64,000 nt of DNA from Kineosporia aurantiaca JCM 3230 (GCA_000719025.1 JODP01000009.1:62001-126000), one strand, 5' to 3'. Counted from the first letter of the stretch, positions 11,078 through 19,781 are shown. Program-made: numbers and translations. Notes: generated from the letters alone by a model not told the origin.

Positions 11078-11373
11078 TGGGACTGAGGAGCAGGCTGACC
11101 GCCCGCCTGACCGGACCCCGCACCGCCGAGCCGAAGTTCACCGAGCCCGGCACCTACCGGGTCGTGCTCCAGCTGCCCGGGCCGAGCCCGGTGCTGGTGA
11201 TCCGGGCGGTCCGCCGGACCACCGGGATCGACCTGTTCGCCGCCCAGAAGCTGGTGAACGACGCCCCGGTGATCGTGCGGGAGCAGCTCAGCGAGTCGAG
11301 TGCGGGCCTGGTCGTGGGACAGTTGCAGAAGGCTGGGGCACGCGCCATGGCCGCACCTATCGGAGAGTCGTGA
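11077..11373 (+). CDS. Small protein with ribosomal L7/L12 C-terminal-like domain
   Basis: A 98-residue protein. Residues ~28-95 read as a divergent L7/L12 C-terminal domain: YRVVLQLPGP, VIRAVRRTTGIDLFAAQKLV, NDAPVIVREQLSE and LQKAGARAMAAPI follow the same strand-helix-helix-strand-helix-strand plan as the ribosomal stalk protein (compare KxVKExTGLGLKEAKxLVDGAPK). The N-terminal L7/L12 dimerisation domain and hinge are missing, so it is not the stalk protein itself. It is translationally coupled to both neighbours: ATG 11077 overlaps the CorC-type stop, and its stop overlaps the era GTG. Function unknown; a link to ribosome or GTPase biology is inferred only from fold and from era next door. 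Confidence 0.75.
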   Translation: MGLRSRLTARLTGPRTAEPKFTEPGTYRVVLQLPGPSPVLVIRAVRRTTGIDLFAAQKLVNDAPVIVREQLSESSAGLVVGQLQKAGARAMAAPIGES

Positions 11374-12281
11374 AAGAAACCACTGAGCACCGGTCCGGCT
11401 TCGCCTGTCTGGTCGGCCGCCCCAACGCGGGCAAGTCCACGCTGACGAACGCGCTGGTCGGCGAGAAGATCGCGATCACCTCGAGCCGTCCGCAGACCAC
11501 CCGGCACACCATCCGCGGCATCATCCACCGCCCCAACGCCCAGCTGGTCCTGGTCGACACCCCGGGTCTGCACCGCCCGCGCACGCTGCTCGGCGAGCGG
11601 CTGAACGACCTGGTGCGGCAGACCCTGCTCGAGGTCGAGGTGGTGGGCTTCTGCCTGCCGGCCGACGAGAAGATCGGCGCGGGCGACAAGTTCATCGCCA
11701 ACGAGCTGAAGGAACTGCGCCGCACCCCGATCGTCGCCGTGGTCACCAAGGCCGACAAGGTCAAGCCGGAGCGCCTGGCCGAGCACCTGCTCGAGGTGCA
11801 GGAGCTGATGGAGTCGGACGACATCATCCCGGTCTCGGCGGTGAACGGGTTCCAGGTCGACGCGCTGGTCGACGTGCTGATCGGGCACCTGCCCGAGGGC
11901 CCCCGGATGTACCCGGACGACGAGCTGACCGACGAGCCCGAGAACGTGATGATCGCCGAGCTGGTGCGCGAGGCCGCACTGGAGGGCGTGCGGGACGAGC
12001 TGCCGCACAGCCTGGCGGTGGTCGTGGAGGAGGTCAGCGAGCGCGAGGGCCGCCCGGCCAACGCCCCGCTGCTCGACGTCCACGTGCTGCTCTACGTGGA
12101 GCGGGACAGTCAGAAGGCGATCGTGATCGGCCGCGGCGGCAGCCGGCTGCGCGAGGTCGGCACCAACGCCCGCAAGGAGATCGAGGCTCTGCTGGGCACC
12201 CGGATCCACCTGGATCTGCGGGTCAAGGTGGCCAAGGACTGGCAGCGGGACCCGAAGCAGATGCAGCGACTCGGGTTCTGA
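11370..12281 (+). CDS. era: GTPase Era
   Basis: Essential GTPase of 30S ribosome maturation, 303 residues. G1 GRPNAGKSTLTNALVG, switch region TRHTIRGI, G3 DTPGLHRP and G4 TKADK are intact; the C-terminal KH domain includes VIGRGGSRLREVGTNARKEI. GTG 11370 was chosen because it overlaps the preceding stop (GTGA) with GGAGAG upstream and gives the standard Era N-terminus; an upstream open frame has no similarity. The MFS gene starts immediately after its stop. Confidence 0.97.
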   Translation: MKETTEHRSGFACLVGRPNAGKSTLTNALVGEKIAITSSRPQTTRHTIRGIIHRPNAQLVLVDTPGLHRPRTLLGERLNDLVRQTLLEVEVVGFCLPADEKIGAGDKFIANELKELRRTPIVAVVTKADKVKPERLAEHLLEVQELMESDDIIPVSAVNGFQVDALVDVLIGHLPEGPRMYPDDELTDEPENVMIAELVREAALEGVRDELPHSLAVVVEEVSEREGRPANAPLLDVHVLLYVERDSQKAIVIGRGGSRLREVGTNARKEIEALLGTRIHLDLRVKVAKDWQRDPKQMQRLGF

Positions 12282-13571
12282 GTGGCAGTTGCACTCCGGG
12301 GTCGCCTGCTCGCCGATCTGACCCCGTTACGGCACAGCCCGGCCTATCGCCGGATGTGGTTCGGCACCTTCCTCTCCTCGATCGGCTCCCAGCTCACCAC
12401 CGTCGCGGTCGGCCTGCAGGTCTACCACCTCACCAGATCCACCTTCAGCGTGGGCGTGGTGGGCCTGGTCGCCCTCGTCCCGCTGATCGTGTTCGGCCTC
12501 TACGGCGGCTCGATCGTGGACGCGTTCGACCGGCGCAAGGTGATCATCACCTCCTCCGGCGGCCTCTTCGCGATGGCGTTGTGCTTCGCGATCCAGGCCT
12601 GGGCCCAGGCCGAACAGGTCTGGCTGCTGTATGCCCTGGTGGCGGTGCAGAGCGGCTTCTGGGCGGTGAACTCGCCGGCCCGGATGGCGATCCTGCCCCG
12701 GCTGCTGCCCAAGGAGCTGTTGCCCGCGGCGAACGCCCTGTCCAGTCTGGCGAACAGCGTCGGCATGACGCTGGGCCCGCTGCTGGCCGGGTTCTGGGTG
12801 AGCTGGCTGGGCTTCGGCGGCACCTACTTCAGCGAGGTGGTGCTGCTCGGCATCGCCCTGACCACGCTGGTCGCGCTGCCCTCGATGCCGCCCCTGGGCG
12901 ACGTGCGCAGGTCCGGTCTGGCCTCGGTGATCGAGGGCCTGAACTACCTGCGGACCAAGCCCAACGTGCGGCTGACCTTCGTGGTCGACCTGATCGCGAT
13001 GATCTTCGCAATGCCCCGGGTGCTGTTCCCGGCCCTGGGCGCGGTGGTGATCGGCGGGGGAGCCACCACGGTCGGCATCCTCTCGGCCGGGATCGCCTGC
13101 GGTGCGGTGCTGGCCGGGGTGTTCTCCGGCCCGATCGGCCGGATCCGGCGTCAGGGCCTGGCCGTGCTCACCGCGATCGTCGCCTGGGGCTCGAGCATCA
13201 CGGTGTTCGGCGTGATCGTCGGGCTCTCTTCCGGCCCGACCGCCGATGGCGGGGCGAGGTGGCTGCTCTGGCCCGCGTTCGGGTTACTGGTGCTGGCCGG
13301 CATGGCGGATTCTGTGAGTGCGGTGTTCCGCAGCACGATCCTGCAGACTGCCACCCCGGACCACATGCGCGGGCGGCTACAGGGCGTTTTCGTGGTAGTC
13401 GTTGCGGGCGGACCCCGGCTGGGGGACCTGGTGGTGGGTTCCGCGGCCGACCTCTCGAGCGAAAGCTGGGCGGCGATCGCCGGGGGCCTGGCGTGCATGG
13501 GGCTGGTGCTGCTGCTCGGGTTCACCCAGCCGCGGTTCATCCGGTACGACGCGCGGCATCCAGAGGCCTAG
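12282..13571 (+). CDS. MFS transporter (EntS-like exporter family)
   Basis: A 429-residue major facilitator with about 12 hydrophobic segments. It resembles the MFS_3/EntS group of exporters: YRRMWFGTFLSSIGSQLTTVAVGLQVY at the start, GGSIVDAFDRRKVII in the loop after helix 3, and NSPARMAILPRLLPKELLPAANAL. Substrate cannot be read; EntS members export siderophores, others drugs. The GTG start touches the era stop directly. The last 195 bp overlap the convergent VanZ frame. Confidence 0.85.
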   Translation: MAVALRGRLLADLTPLRHSPAYRRMWFGTFLSSIGSQLTTVAVGLQVYHLTRSTFSVGVVGLVALVPLIVFGLYGGSIVDAFDRRKVIITSSGGLFAMALCFAIQAWAQAEQVWLLYALVAVQSGFWAVNSPARMAILPRLLPKELLPAANALSSLANSVGMTLGPLLAGFWVSWLGFGGTYFSEVVLLGIALTTLVALPSMPPLGDVRRSGLASVIEGLNYLRTKPNVRLTFVVDLIAMIFAMPRVLFPALGAVVIGGGATTVGILSAGIACGAVLAGVFSGPIGRIRRQGLAVLTAIVAWGSSITVFGVIVGLSSGPTADGGARWLLWPAFGLLVLAGMADSVSAVFRSTILQTATPDHMRGRLQGVFVVVVAGGPRLGDLVVGSAADLSSESWAAIAGGLACMGLVLLLGFTQPRFIRYDARHPEA

Positions 13572-14123
13572 CAGCTGCAGGAAGATCCAGGCCAGGACCA
13601 CCCCGACGAGCCCGCCGAGGCCGTTGGTGATCACGTCGTCGATGTCGCTGGAGCGGCTGTAGATCGGCAGCTGGAAGATCTCCACGCCGATCGAGACCAG
13701 CACGGTCAGCGCGGTACAGACCAGCATCCAGCGGCGCACGGCCAGATAGAGGAAGAAACCGAGCGGGATGAACAGGGCCACGTTGCCGGCCAGGTAGATC
13801 AGCAGGTCGGCCGGGTCGTGCACGTACTTGCGGAGCGTGGCGAACGGGGTCAGCTGCAGGTACCCCGGGCTGGTGGCCCCGGCCCGGCGGGTCAGGGTGC
13901 TGATCCCGATCACTCCGAGGGCGCCGACCACCAGGCAGACCGCCCACAGGTTGAGCCCGTAGATCGGCTTACGGTGGCGGACCAGCCCGGCCACGACGAG
14001 GGCCAGCCCGGCGACCAGGAGGTCGAGCACGAACTGGGCGCCGAAGCTGTTGCCGAATTGCAGGGCGTTGGAGAACCAGTAGCCATCGGCGTGTGCGGGG
14101 GAGAGCGAGTTCAGGGCAAGCAC
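13377..14123 (-). CDS. VanZ family membrane protein with C-terminal extension
   Basis: A 248-residue VanZ-like protein. Five hydrophobic segments are visible, and the family core is LIYLAGNVALFIPLGFFLYL followed by EIFQLPIYSRSSDIDDVITN near residue 160. VanZ in enterococci gives low-level teicoplanin resistance; most family members have no known role. The last ~60 residues after the final membrane segment are hydrophilic and lie wholly antisense to the end of the MFS gene, so they may be a read-through tail after loss of an earlier stop. Start is GTG 14123; little separates it from the divergent pilin gene (90 bp). Confidence 0.8.
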   Translation of the reverse strand: MLALNSLSPAHADGYWFSNALQFGNSFGAQFVLDLLVAGLALVVAGLVRHRKPIYGLNLWAVCLVVGALGVIGISTLTRRAGATSPGYLQLTPFATLRKYVHDPADLLIYLAGNVALFIPLGFFLYLAVRRWMLVCTALTVLVSIGVEIFQLPIYSRSSDIDDVITNGLGGLVGVVLAWIFLQLLGLWMPRVVPDEPRLGEPEQQHQPHARQAPGDRRPAFAREVGRGTHHQVPQPGSARNDYHENAL

Positions 14124-14212
14124 CGCAGCATGATGCCGGAGCGGCGCTGAGAGTTCCCTGACTGGACAAACCCTGTTACCCCAGCGCGCTCAAGTCTGCC
14201 CAGGAGTGGTCG

Positions 14213-14659
14213 ATGGCACCGACCATGGGGAGGACTGGGGTAGGCCGGACGGGTGGATTCACCCTCGTCGAGCTGCTCGTGGTGATCTCCGTCATCGGCG
14301 TCCTGACCGCGATCGCCATCCCCGCCCTGGACACCCAACGCCGAAAATCGGTGGACTCGCAGATGAAGTCGGACCTTCGGGCGGTCGCGGGAAAAATGGA
14401 GACCTACTTCGACGATTTCAACAGCTACCCCACGACCGTCACGGTGTCCGGCTCCACCGCCACCCTGCCCGGCGGTTATGTCACGAAACTGGCTACGGGG
14501 GATACGGTCTCGGTCACCACTCCGGCGCGGACCAGCAGCATCAACACCTTCTGCCTGATCATGAGCCGCACCTCAGGATCCTCGCCGGGGACCCAGAACT
14601 GGGTCTGGATCAACGACAAGGGCGGTCTGCAGGGCGCGGGCGTGGTCGCGTGCAGCTGA
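14213..14659 (+). CDS. Type IV prepilin-like protein
   Basis: A 148-residue pilin subunit. A short basic leader ends at the prepilin peptidase site G-FTLVELLVVISVIGVL (residues ~15-30), with the conserved Glu at +5. The globular part is small, with two cysteines (FCLIMSR, VVACS at the very end) that could form the pilin C-terminal disulfide. AGGAG at 14202-14206 is a good ribosome site. First of four overlapping pilin-type genes; its stop overlaps the next GTG. Could be a major pilin or a pseudopilin; no assembly ATPase, prepilin peptidase or platform protein lies in the window. Confidence 0.88.
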   Translation: MAPTMGRTGVGRTGGFTLVELLVVISVIGVLTAIAIPALDTQRRKSVDSQMKSDLRAVAGKMETYFDDFNSYPTTVTVSGSTATLPGGYVTKLATGDTVSVTTPARTSSINTFCLIMSRTSGSSPGTQNWVWINDKGGLQGAGVVACS

Positions 14660-15657
14660 AGCGTTCCGATCAGCAGGGTTTCACCCTGGTCGAGGTGATG
14701 GTGGCGCTGGCGCTGCTGACCATCCTTCTGATGTCCGGCGGGGTGTTCATGATGCGGGCGACGTTCACCAGTTCGGCCCTGAACGGCCGCCAGAGTGCCG
14801 TATCCGTGGCCAACCAGGTGCTTGAGAGCGTGCGGGCGGTCGATCCCACCTTCGACGCGGACCCGAACCAGGGAGGTGTCAGCCCGCTGGTGTACGGGCG
14901 GGCCCGGAGCGATGCGGTGGCCCAATGGACGTCAGCGGCGGCTCTGGGGGTGGACTTGAGCCAGACCTACACGGGCGCCGGGTCGACCACCTATGACGCG
15001 GCTGCCTACGATCCAGGCTCGCACGCTCTGAGTTTCCCGTTGCAGCAGACGATCGTGAACGGCAACCGCTCGTTCGTCACTTCGATCCTGATCGGGGTGT
15101 GCACCCAGGACGACGCCGGAGGCGCCTGTACGAAGGGGACGACCGGTGTCCTCATGTACCGGGTCGTCGTTCTGGTGCAGTGGCAGGGAGGCAATGACGG
15201 CTGCCCCTCGACGGGATGCTCGTATTCGACCGCGACCCTGGTCGACCCGAGCCGCGATCCCCTTTTCAACTCCAGTCGCAGGCCGGTGGCCAATCCGGAC
15301 AGCGCCAGCGTGACGGCCGGTTCATCCGTCGACATTGCTGTCACCGTCAACGACAGCGGTGTCTTCGCGATCTACGGGGCGGTCACCGTGATAACCCCAC
15401 CTACGAACGGCACAGCCTCGGTCTACTCGACGAACAACATCGTGAAGTACACGCCGAAGGCCGGTTTCGCCGGAACCGACACCTTCACCTATACCGCCGT
15501 GGACACCTCGAACCGGGCGTCCGACCCCGCCGTGGTGACGATCGTGGTCACCCCGCTCGGCCTGCCCACCAGCCTGCCGACCACCCTGCCGACCACGCTG
15601 CCCACCAGCCTTCCGACCACGCTTCCGACCGGCCTGCCGACGCTGGGGTTGCCATGA
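14650..15657 (+). CDS. PilV-like minor pilin with cadherin-like domain and LPT repeats
   Basis: A 335-residue protein from GTG 14650. The prepilin signal is QQGFTLVEVMVALALLTILL at residues ~8-28. Residues ~30-205 are a pilin-type globular part with several cysteines. From ~210 a tandem-95/cadherin_5-type beta-sandwich follows: ANPDSASVTAGSSVDIAV, then TPPTNGTASVY, YTPKAGFAGTDTFTYTAVD. The tail is a low-complexity run of LPT units (LPTSLPTTLPTTLPTSLP). The adhesion-type domain suggests an exposed minor pilin. Overlaps its neighbours by 10 and 4 bp, indicating tight translational coupling. Confidence 0.85.
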   Translation: MQLKRSDQQGFTLVEVMVALALLTILLMSGGVFMMRATFTSSALNGRQSAVSVANQVLESVRAVDPTFDADPNQGGVSPLVYGRARSDAVAQWTSAAALGVDLSQTYTGAGSTTYDAAAYDPGSHALSFPLQQTIVNGNRSFVTSILIGVCTQDDAGGACTKGTTGVLMYRVVVLVQWQGGNDGCPSTGCSYSTATLVDPSRDPLFNSSRRPVANPDSASVTAGSSVDIAVTVNDSGVFAIYGAVTVITPPTNGTASVYSTNNIVKYTPKAGFAGTDTFTYTAVDTSNRASDPAVVTIVVTPLGLPTSLPTTLPTTLPTSLPTTLPTGLPTLGLP

Positions 15658-16286
15658 AAAGCGGACACCGCCGGGAAGGCGGCTTCACCCTCGTCGAACT
15701 GACCATCGCCATGTCGATCTTCATGGTGGTCCTGGTCCTGTTCGCCGCGGCGATCGGGCAGTTCACCTCGGCGACCACCCGAACCGTGCAACTCGCCGAC
15801 CAGGGCAACGAGGCGCGGACCATCTACAACCTCTTCGACCGCTCGGTCCGGATCGCGGCGGCCGTCAACCGGCCCCAGAAGGTGGGCAACAACTGGTACG
15901 TGGAATGGCTGACGTCGGTCACGACGCCGAATCTGTGTACCCAGTGGGTCCTTCGGACCGACACCCACACCCTGGCCCTGCGCACCTGGGTCCCGGTCTC
16001 GACCGGTACCACCACGCCCTCGGACTGGCGGACGGTCTCCCAGGACGCGGTCAACACCACCGCCCAGGCGCCCTTCGTGTTCACCGCGGCGGCCATGACC
16101 AGTCCGGTGCAGCGCCTCGGGATCAGCCTGTATTACCGGCGCAGTCCCACGATCGGGGCCACCCTGAGCACGAGCAACTTCGTCGTGCTGAACTCCAGCA
16201 TCTCATCGGTCACCAACCCGGACGTCAACAACGACGGGGTCAGTGACAAAGAGGTCTGCACCGACATCGCGAACCGGCGGCCGTGA
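15654..16286 (+). CDS. PilW-like minor pilin
   Basis: A 210-residue prepilin-type protein. The leader peptide ends in EGGFTLVELTIAMSIFMVVL (residues ~8-27), with cleavage expected before Phe. The rest is a beta-rich globular part with two cysteines far apart (NLCTQW and KEVCTD near the C-terminus) and no recognised extra domain. ATG 15654 overlaps the previous stop by 4 bp, and its own stop overlaps the next GTG. Position and size match a PilW-type minor pilin that would help prime pilus assembly. Confidence 0.85.
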   Translation: MKSGHRREGGFTLVELTIAMSIFMVVLVLFAAAIGQFTSATTRTVQLADQGNEARTIYNLFDRSVRIAAAVNRPQKVGNNWYVEWLTSVTTPNLCTQWVLRTDTHTLALRTWVPVSTGTTTPSDWRTVSQDAVNTTAQAPFVFTAAAMTSPVQRLGISLYYRRSPTIGATLSTSNFVVLNSSISSVTNPDVNNDGVSDKEVCTDIANRRP

Positions 16287-17851
16287 TGAGACCAGGAATC
16301 CGCCGGACGGCTTCCGGGGACGAGGGGGTCGCCCTGCTCTTCGTGGTGGTGGCGATGCTGATCCTGGCCTCGCTGAGCCTGCTGAGCCTGGGCGCGATCA
16401 TCGGGCAGGTGGCTCCGGCCCAGTACGCGCGCAAGTCCGGTCAGACGATCAATGCGGCCCAGGCGGGGTTGAACGCGGGGCTCGCGGCCATCCGCGAGGC
16501 GACCTACGTGGAGAACGGCTCGACGTACGGCGACCGGACCAAAGTGCCGTGCTGGACGTCCCATGCCGGTTCGCTCCAAGCGCCGCAAGGCGGCACGACT
16601 CTGACGTACGCGGTGACGATCCGTTACTACAAGAGCGATCCCGGTCCGCAGTCAGCGACCTGGCGCGCAACCAACGCGCTGGCCTGTGTCACGGGGATCG
16701 GCACCCTCGTCACCCCGTCCTTCGCCTTGATCTCCTCGGCGGGCGGCGGACCAGGTCTGCCCGACCTGCCGGCGGCCTCCGGCAATCGCACCCTCGAGGG
16801 CACCTACACCCTGAGTCTCACCAATCCGAACCTTCCAGGCGGGTTGATCAAGGACGCCAATGGCCTCTGCTACGCGGGTGGCCTGGTGGCCGGGACCGGA
16901 GTGACCGTCACCACCTGCGCCCCCGGGGTGGACGAACAGATGTGGACCTACACCGTCAAATACCAGCTGGCCCTGGTCGCGACCGGGTCCGGGGACGGCA
17001 CCAACGGCCTGTGCCTGGCTGCCACCACCGCTCCCGTCGCGGTGTTCATGAAGGCGTGCGACACCTCCGACTACGCCCAGCGCTGGGGAGTGAACGGGAA
17101 CAATCCGGTGCACCTCTTCGGCCATCTGACCGGCGTCTACTCCAAGACCTGGTGCCTGGGATCGACCACCCCGGGCACGGCCGGCGCCGCCGCCTCGGTG
17201 AGCACCGGCACCTGCGCCACCGCGAACCAGGGGGTCTACCCGGCGGCCTCGGTCGGGGCCGGGGCGGCCGGGACAACGCTGACGACGCAGGACGCAGTCA
17301 GCGGCAAACCGTTCCAGTGGGTGAATTACCAGGAATTCGGCCGCTGCTTCGACATCAACGGCTGGAACCTGAACGGGTCCATCCATATCGTCTACCCGTG
17401 CAAGCAGGACCCGATGGCCGACTCGACGCCGTCCGCCTCGCCTGGTTGGAACGAGATCTTCACCTGGAACAAGAGCACCCTGTTCTTCTACGCCAACGCC
17501 GCCTCCAGCAGCGGTACCCCGAGCGACCCCAGCAACCCGGCGTACTGCATGAAGAGTCCCAACAAGGTGGGCGGCTACGTGACTTTCGCGACCAAGTGCA
17601 CCAGCGTGCCCACGGCCACCGCAGCGGCCTACCAATGGACGGTCAACCGGGACACCGGGGTCTACGCAACCAGTTACACCATCGTCGACAGCTACGGACG
17701 CTGCCTTTCCAACGGCCCGGCGACCGGTAGTTATTCGTCGGTCATCACCAGCACCTGCGACGGTAGCGACGGGCAGAAGTGGAACGCCCCGGCCGGCTTC
17801 AGCGAGGCCAACCTGGCCAGCGTGAACGAACTGTTCGCAAGTCCCTCCTGA
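16283..17851 (+). CDS. PilX-like minor pilin fused to a beta-trefoil lectin-like region
   Basis: A 522-residue protein. Residues ~12-45 (DEGVALLFVVVAMLILASLS) form a PilX N-terminal-type membrane helix without the classic FTLxE cleavage motif. From ~190 on, units with the ricin-B pattern GxC...C...QxW recur about six times: GLCYAGG...CAPGVDEQMW, GLCLAAT...CDTSDYAQRW, WCLGST, GRCFDINGWN, YCMKSPN...YQW and GRCLSNG...CDGSDGQKW. This argues for two beta-trefoils that could bind sugars. As last gene of the pilin operon it may be the tip adhesin. GTG 16283 overlaps the previous stop; ATG 16286 is an alternative. Confidence 0.78.
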   Translation: MMRPGIRRTASGDEGVALLFVVVAMLILASLSLLSLGAIIGQVAPAQYARKSGQTINAAQAGLNAGLAAIREATYVENGSTYGDRTKVPCWTSHAGSLQAPQGGTTLTYAVTIRYYKSDPGPQSATWRATNALACVTGIGTLVTPSFALISSAGGGPGLPDLPAASGNRTLEGTYTLSLTNPNLPGGLIKDANGLCYAGGLVAGTGVTVTTCAPGVDEQMWTYTVKYQLALVATGSGDGTNGLCLAATTAPVAVFMKACDTSDYAQRWGVNGNNPVHLFGHLTGVYSKTWCLGSTTPGTAGAAASVSTGTCATANQGVYPAASVGAGAAGTTLTTQDAVSGKPFQWVNYQEFGRCFDINGWNLNGSIHIVYPCKQDPMADSTPSASPGWNEIFTWNKSTLFFYANAASSSGTPSDPSNPAYCMKSPNKVGGYVTFATKCTSVPTATAAAYQWTVNRDTGVYATSYTIVDSYGRCLSNGPATGSYSSVITSTCDGSDGQKWNAPAGFSEANLASVNELFASPS

Positions 17852-17879
17852 GGGAGCTTCCCCAGAAGTTCGGTGTACT

Positions 17880-17936
17880 GTGCTGTCCGTGCGCTTCGAG
17901 CTTCTCCTTCTTGGTCGCCGCGGCGGGACCTGCTAG
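17880..17936 (+). CDS. leuL: leuA leader peptide (Leu-rich, attenuation type)
   Basis: An 18-codon frame starting at GTG 17880 and ending at TAG 17934-17936, encoding MLSVRFELLLLGRRGGTC. Four consecutive leucine codons (CTT CTC CTT CTT) sit mid-peptide, 82 bp before the leuA start. Leader peptides rich in the end-product amino acid upstream of leuA are an established attenuation device in actinobacteria. Ribosome stalling at the Leu codons under leucine shortage would change folding of the following RNA. The ribosome site is weak (AGAAG at 17864). Confidence 0.75.
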   Translation: MLSVRFELLLLGRRGGTC

Positions 17937-17975
17937 GCCGGTCCTCTCGTCGCGGTGGTTCTCTGCCTGCCGGCC
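17936..17975 (+). promoter_or_regulatory. Candidate leuA attenuator stem
   Basis: GGCCGG at 17936-17941, overlapping the last base of the leader stop, can pair with CCGGCC at 17970-17975. No T-run follows, so control might be by translation or Rho-type termination rather than an intrinsic terminator. The competing antiterminator fold was not worked out by hand. Confidence 0.4.
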
Positions 17976-18017
17976 GATCGTCAACCCCGAGATCGAATCC
18001 AAGAAGAGGCCCGCACC

Positions 18018-19763
18018 GTGAAGAACACCCAGAAGCCCTCCGGCATGCCGGTTCACAAGTACGTCCCGTTCCACGAGCTGATCACCGTGGACCTGGAGAA
18101 CCGCACCTGGCCGGACCGGCGGATCGAGACCGCCCCGCGCTGGTGCGCGGTGGACCTGCGCGACGGCAACCAGGCGCTGATCGACCCGATGAACGCCGAG
18201 CGCAAGCGCCGGATGTTCGAGCTGCTGGTCCGGATGGGCTACAAGGAAATCGAGGTCGGGTTCCCGGCGGCCAGCCAGACCGACTTCGACTTCGTCCGTG
18301 AGCTGATCGAGCAGGACCTGATCCCCGACGACGTCACCATCCAGGTGCTGACCCAGTCGCGGGAGGCGCTGATCGAGCGCACCTTCGAGTCGATCCGGGG
18401 CGCCAAGCAGGCGATCGTGCACCTCTACAACTCCACCTCCACGCTGCAGCGCGAGGTGGTGTTCAAGACCGACGAGGACGGCATCGTCGACATCGCGCTG
18501 ACCGGCGCCCGGCTGGTGAAGAAGCTGGCCGACGAGATGACCGGCACGGACGTGTACTTCGAGTACTCGCCGGAGTCGTACACCGGCACCGAGCTGGCGT
18601 TCGCCGCCCGGATCTGCAACGAGGTGCTGGCCGTGTTCGAGCCCACCCCCGAGCGCAAGGTGATCATCAACCTGCCCGCGACCGTCGAGATGGCCACGCC
18701 CAACGTGTACGCCGACTCGATCGAGTGGATGAACCGGAACCTGGCCTTCCGGGAGAACGTGATCCTGTCGCTGCACCCGCACAACGACCGGGGCACCGCG
18801 GTCGCCGCGGCCGAGCTGGGCTACCAGGCCGGCGCCGACCGGATCGAGGGCTGCCTGTTCGGCAACGGTGAGCGCACCGGCAACGTCTGCCTGGTCACGC
18901 TGGGGATGAACCTGTTCTCCCAGGGCGTCGACCCGATGATCGACTTCTCCGACATCGACGAGATCCGCCGCACGGTCGAGCACTGCAACCAGCTGAAGGT
19001 GGCCGAGCGTCACCCCTACGGCGGCGATCTGGTCTACACCGCGTTCTCCGGCTCGCACCAGGACGCGATCAAGAAGGGCATGGAGGCGCTGCAGGCCTCG
19101 GCCGCGGCCCAGGGCAAGACTGTCGAGGACATCGTCTGGGCGGTGCCCTACCTGCCGATCGACCCGCACGACGTGGGCCGCAGCTACGAGGCCGTGGTCC
19201 GGGTCAACAGCCAGTCCGGCAAGGGCGGCGTGGCCTACCTGATGAAGAACGAGTACCAGCTGGACCTGCCGCGCCGGCTGCAGATCGAGTTCAGCCAGGT
19301 GGTGCAGCGGCACACCGACACCGAGGGCGGCGAGGTCACCCCGGGTCAGCTGTTCACCATCTTCTCCGACGAGTATCTGCCCAGCAGCGAGTCCTCCCGT
19401 CCGGCCTGGGGCCGGTTCGCGCTGAAGTCGATCGAGCACACCAGCGACGACAACGGCGCCGACCGGCTGAAGGTGGAGGTGGTCGACAGCGGCGCCCCGT
19501 TTACCCTGCACGGCGTCGGCAACGGCCCGATCGCGGCCTTCGGGGACGCGCTGGCCAGCCACGGCGTGAACGTGCGGGTGCTGGACTACAGCGAGCACGC
19601 GATGAGCGCCGGCGGCGACGCCAAGGCGGCCTCCTACGTCGAGTGCCAGATCGAGGACGACGTGCTGTGGGGCGTCGGGGTGGACGAGAACATCGTCCGT
19701 TCCTCGCTGAAGGCCATGCTGTCCGCGGTCAACCGTTCCGTGGGGCGTCAGCTCTCCAAGTAA
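18018..19763 (+). CDS. leuA: 2-isopropylmalate synthase
   Basis: Catalyses condensation of 2-ketoisovalerate with acetyl-CoA, the first committed step to leucine; cytoplasmic. 581 residues, the long LeuA2/actinobacterial form. The metal site opens with WCAVDLRDGNQALIDPM; VGFPAASQTDFDF, SLHPHNDRGTAVAAAE (the HxH metal ligands) and GCLFGNGERTGN are all intact. The C-terminal LeuA regulatory domain that binds leucine is present up to VECQIEDDVLWGVGVDE. GTG 18018 is chosen from family length. Expected to be controlled both by leucine feedback and by the leader upstream; followed by a strong terminator. Confidence 0.97.
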   Translation: MKNTQKPSGMPVHKYVPFHELITVDLENRTWPDRRIETAPRWCAVDLRDGNQALIDPMNAERKRRMFELLVRMGYKEIEVGFPAASQTDFDFVRELIEQDLIPDDVTIQVLTQSREALIERTFESIRGAKQAIVHLYNSTSTLQREVVFKTDEDGIVDIALTGARLVKKLADEMTGTDVYFEYSPESYTGTELAFAARICNEVLAVFEPTPERKVIINLPATVEMATPNVYADSIEWMNRNLAFRENVILSLHPHNDRGTAVAAAELGYQAGADRIEGCLFGNGERTGNVCLVTLGMNLFSQGVDPMIDFSDIDEIRRTVEHCNQLKVAERHPYGGDLVYTAFSGSHQDAIKKGMEALQASAAAQGKTVEDIVWAVPYLPIDPHDVGRSYEAVVRVNSQSGKGGVAYLMKNEYQLDLPRRLQIEFSQVVQRHTDTEGGEVTPGQLFTIFSDEYLPSSESSRPAWGRFALKSIEHTSDDNGADRLKVEVVDSGAPFTLHGVGNGPIAAFGDALASHGVNVRVLDYSEHAMSAGGDAKAASYVECQIEDDVLWGVGVDENIVRSSLKAMLSAVNRSVGRQLSK

Positions 19764-19781
19764 GGATGTTCGGCTCGCGGG

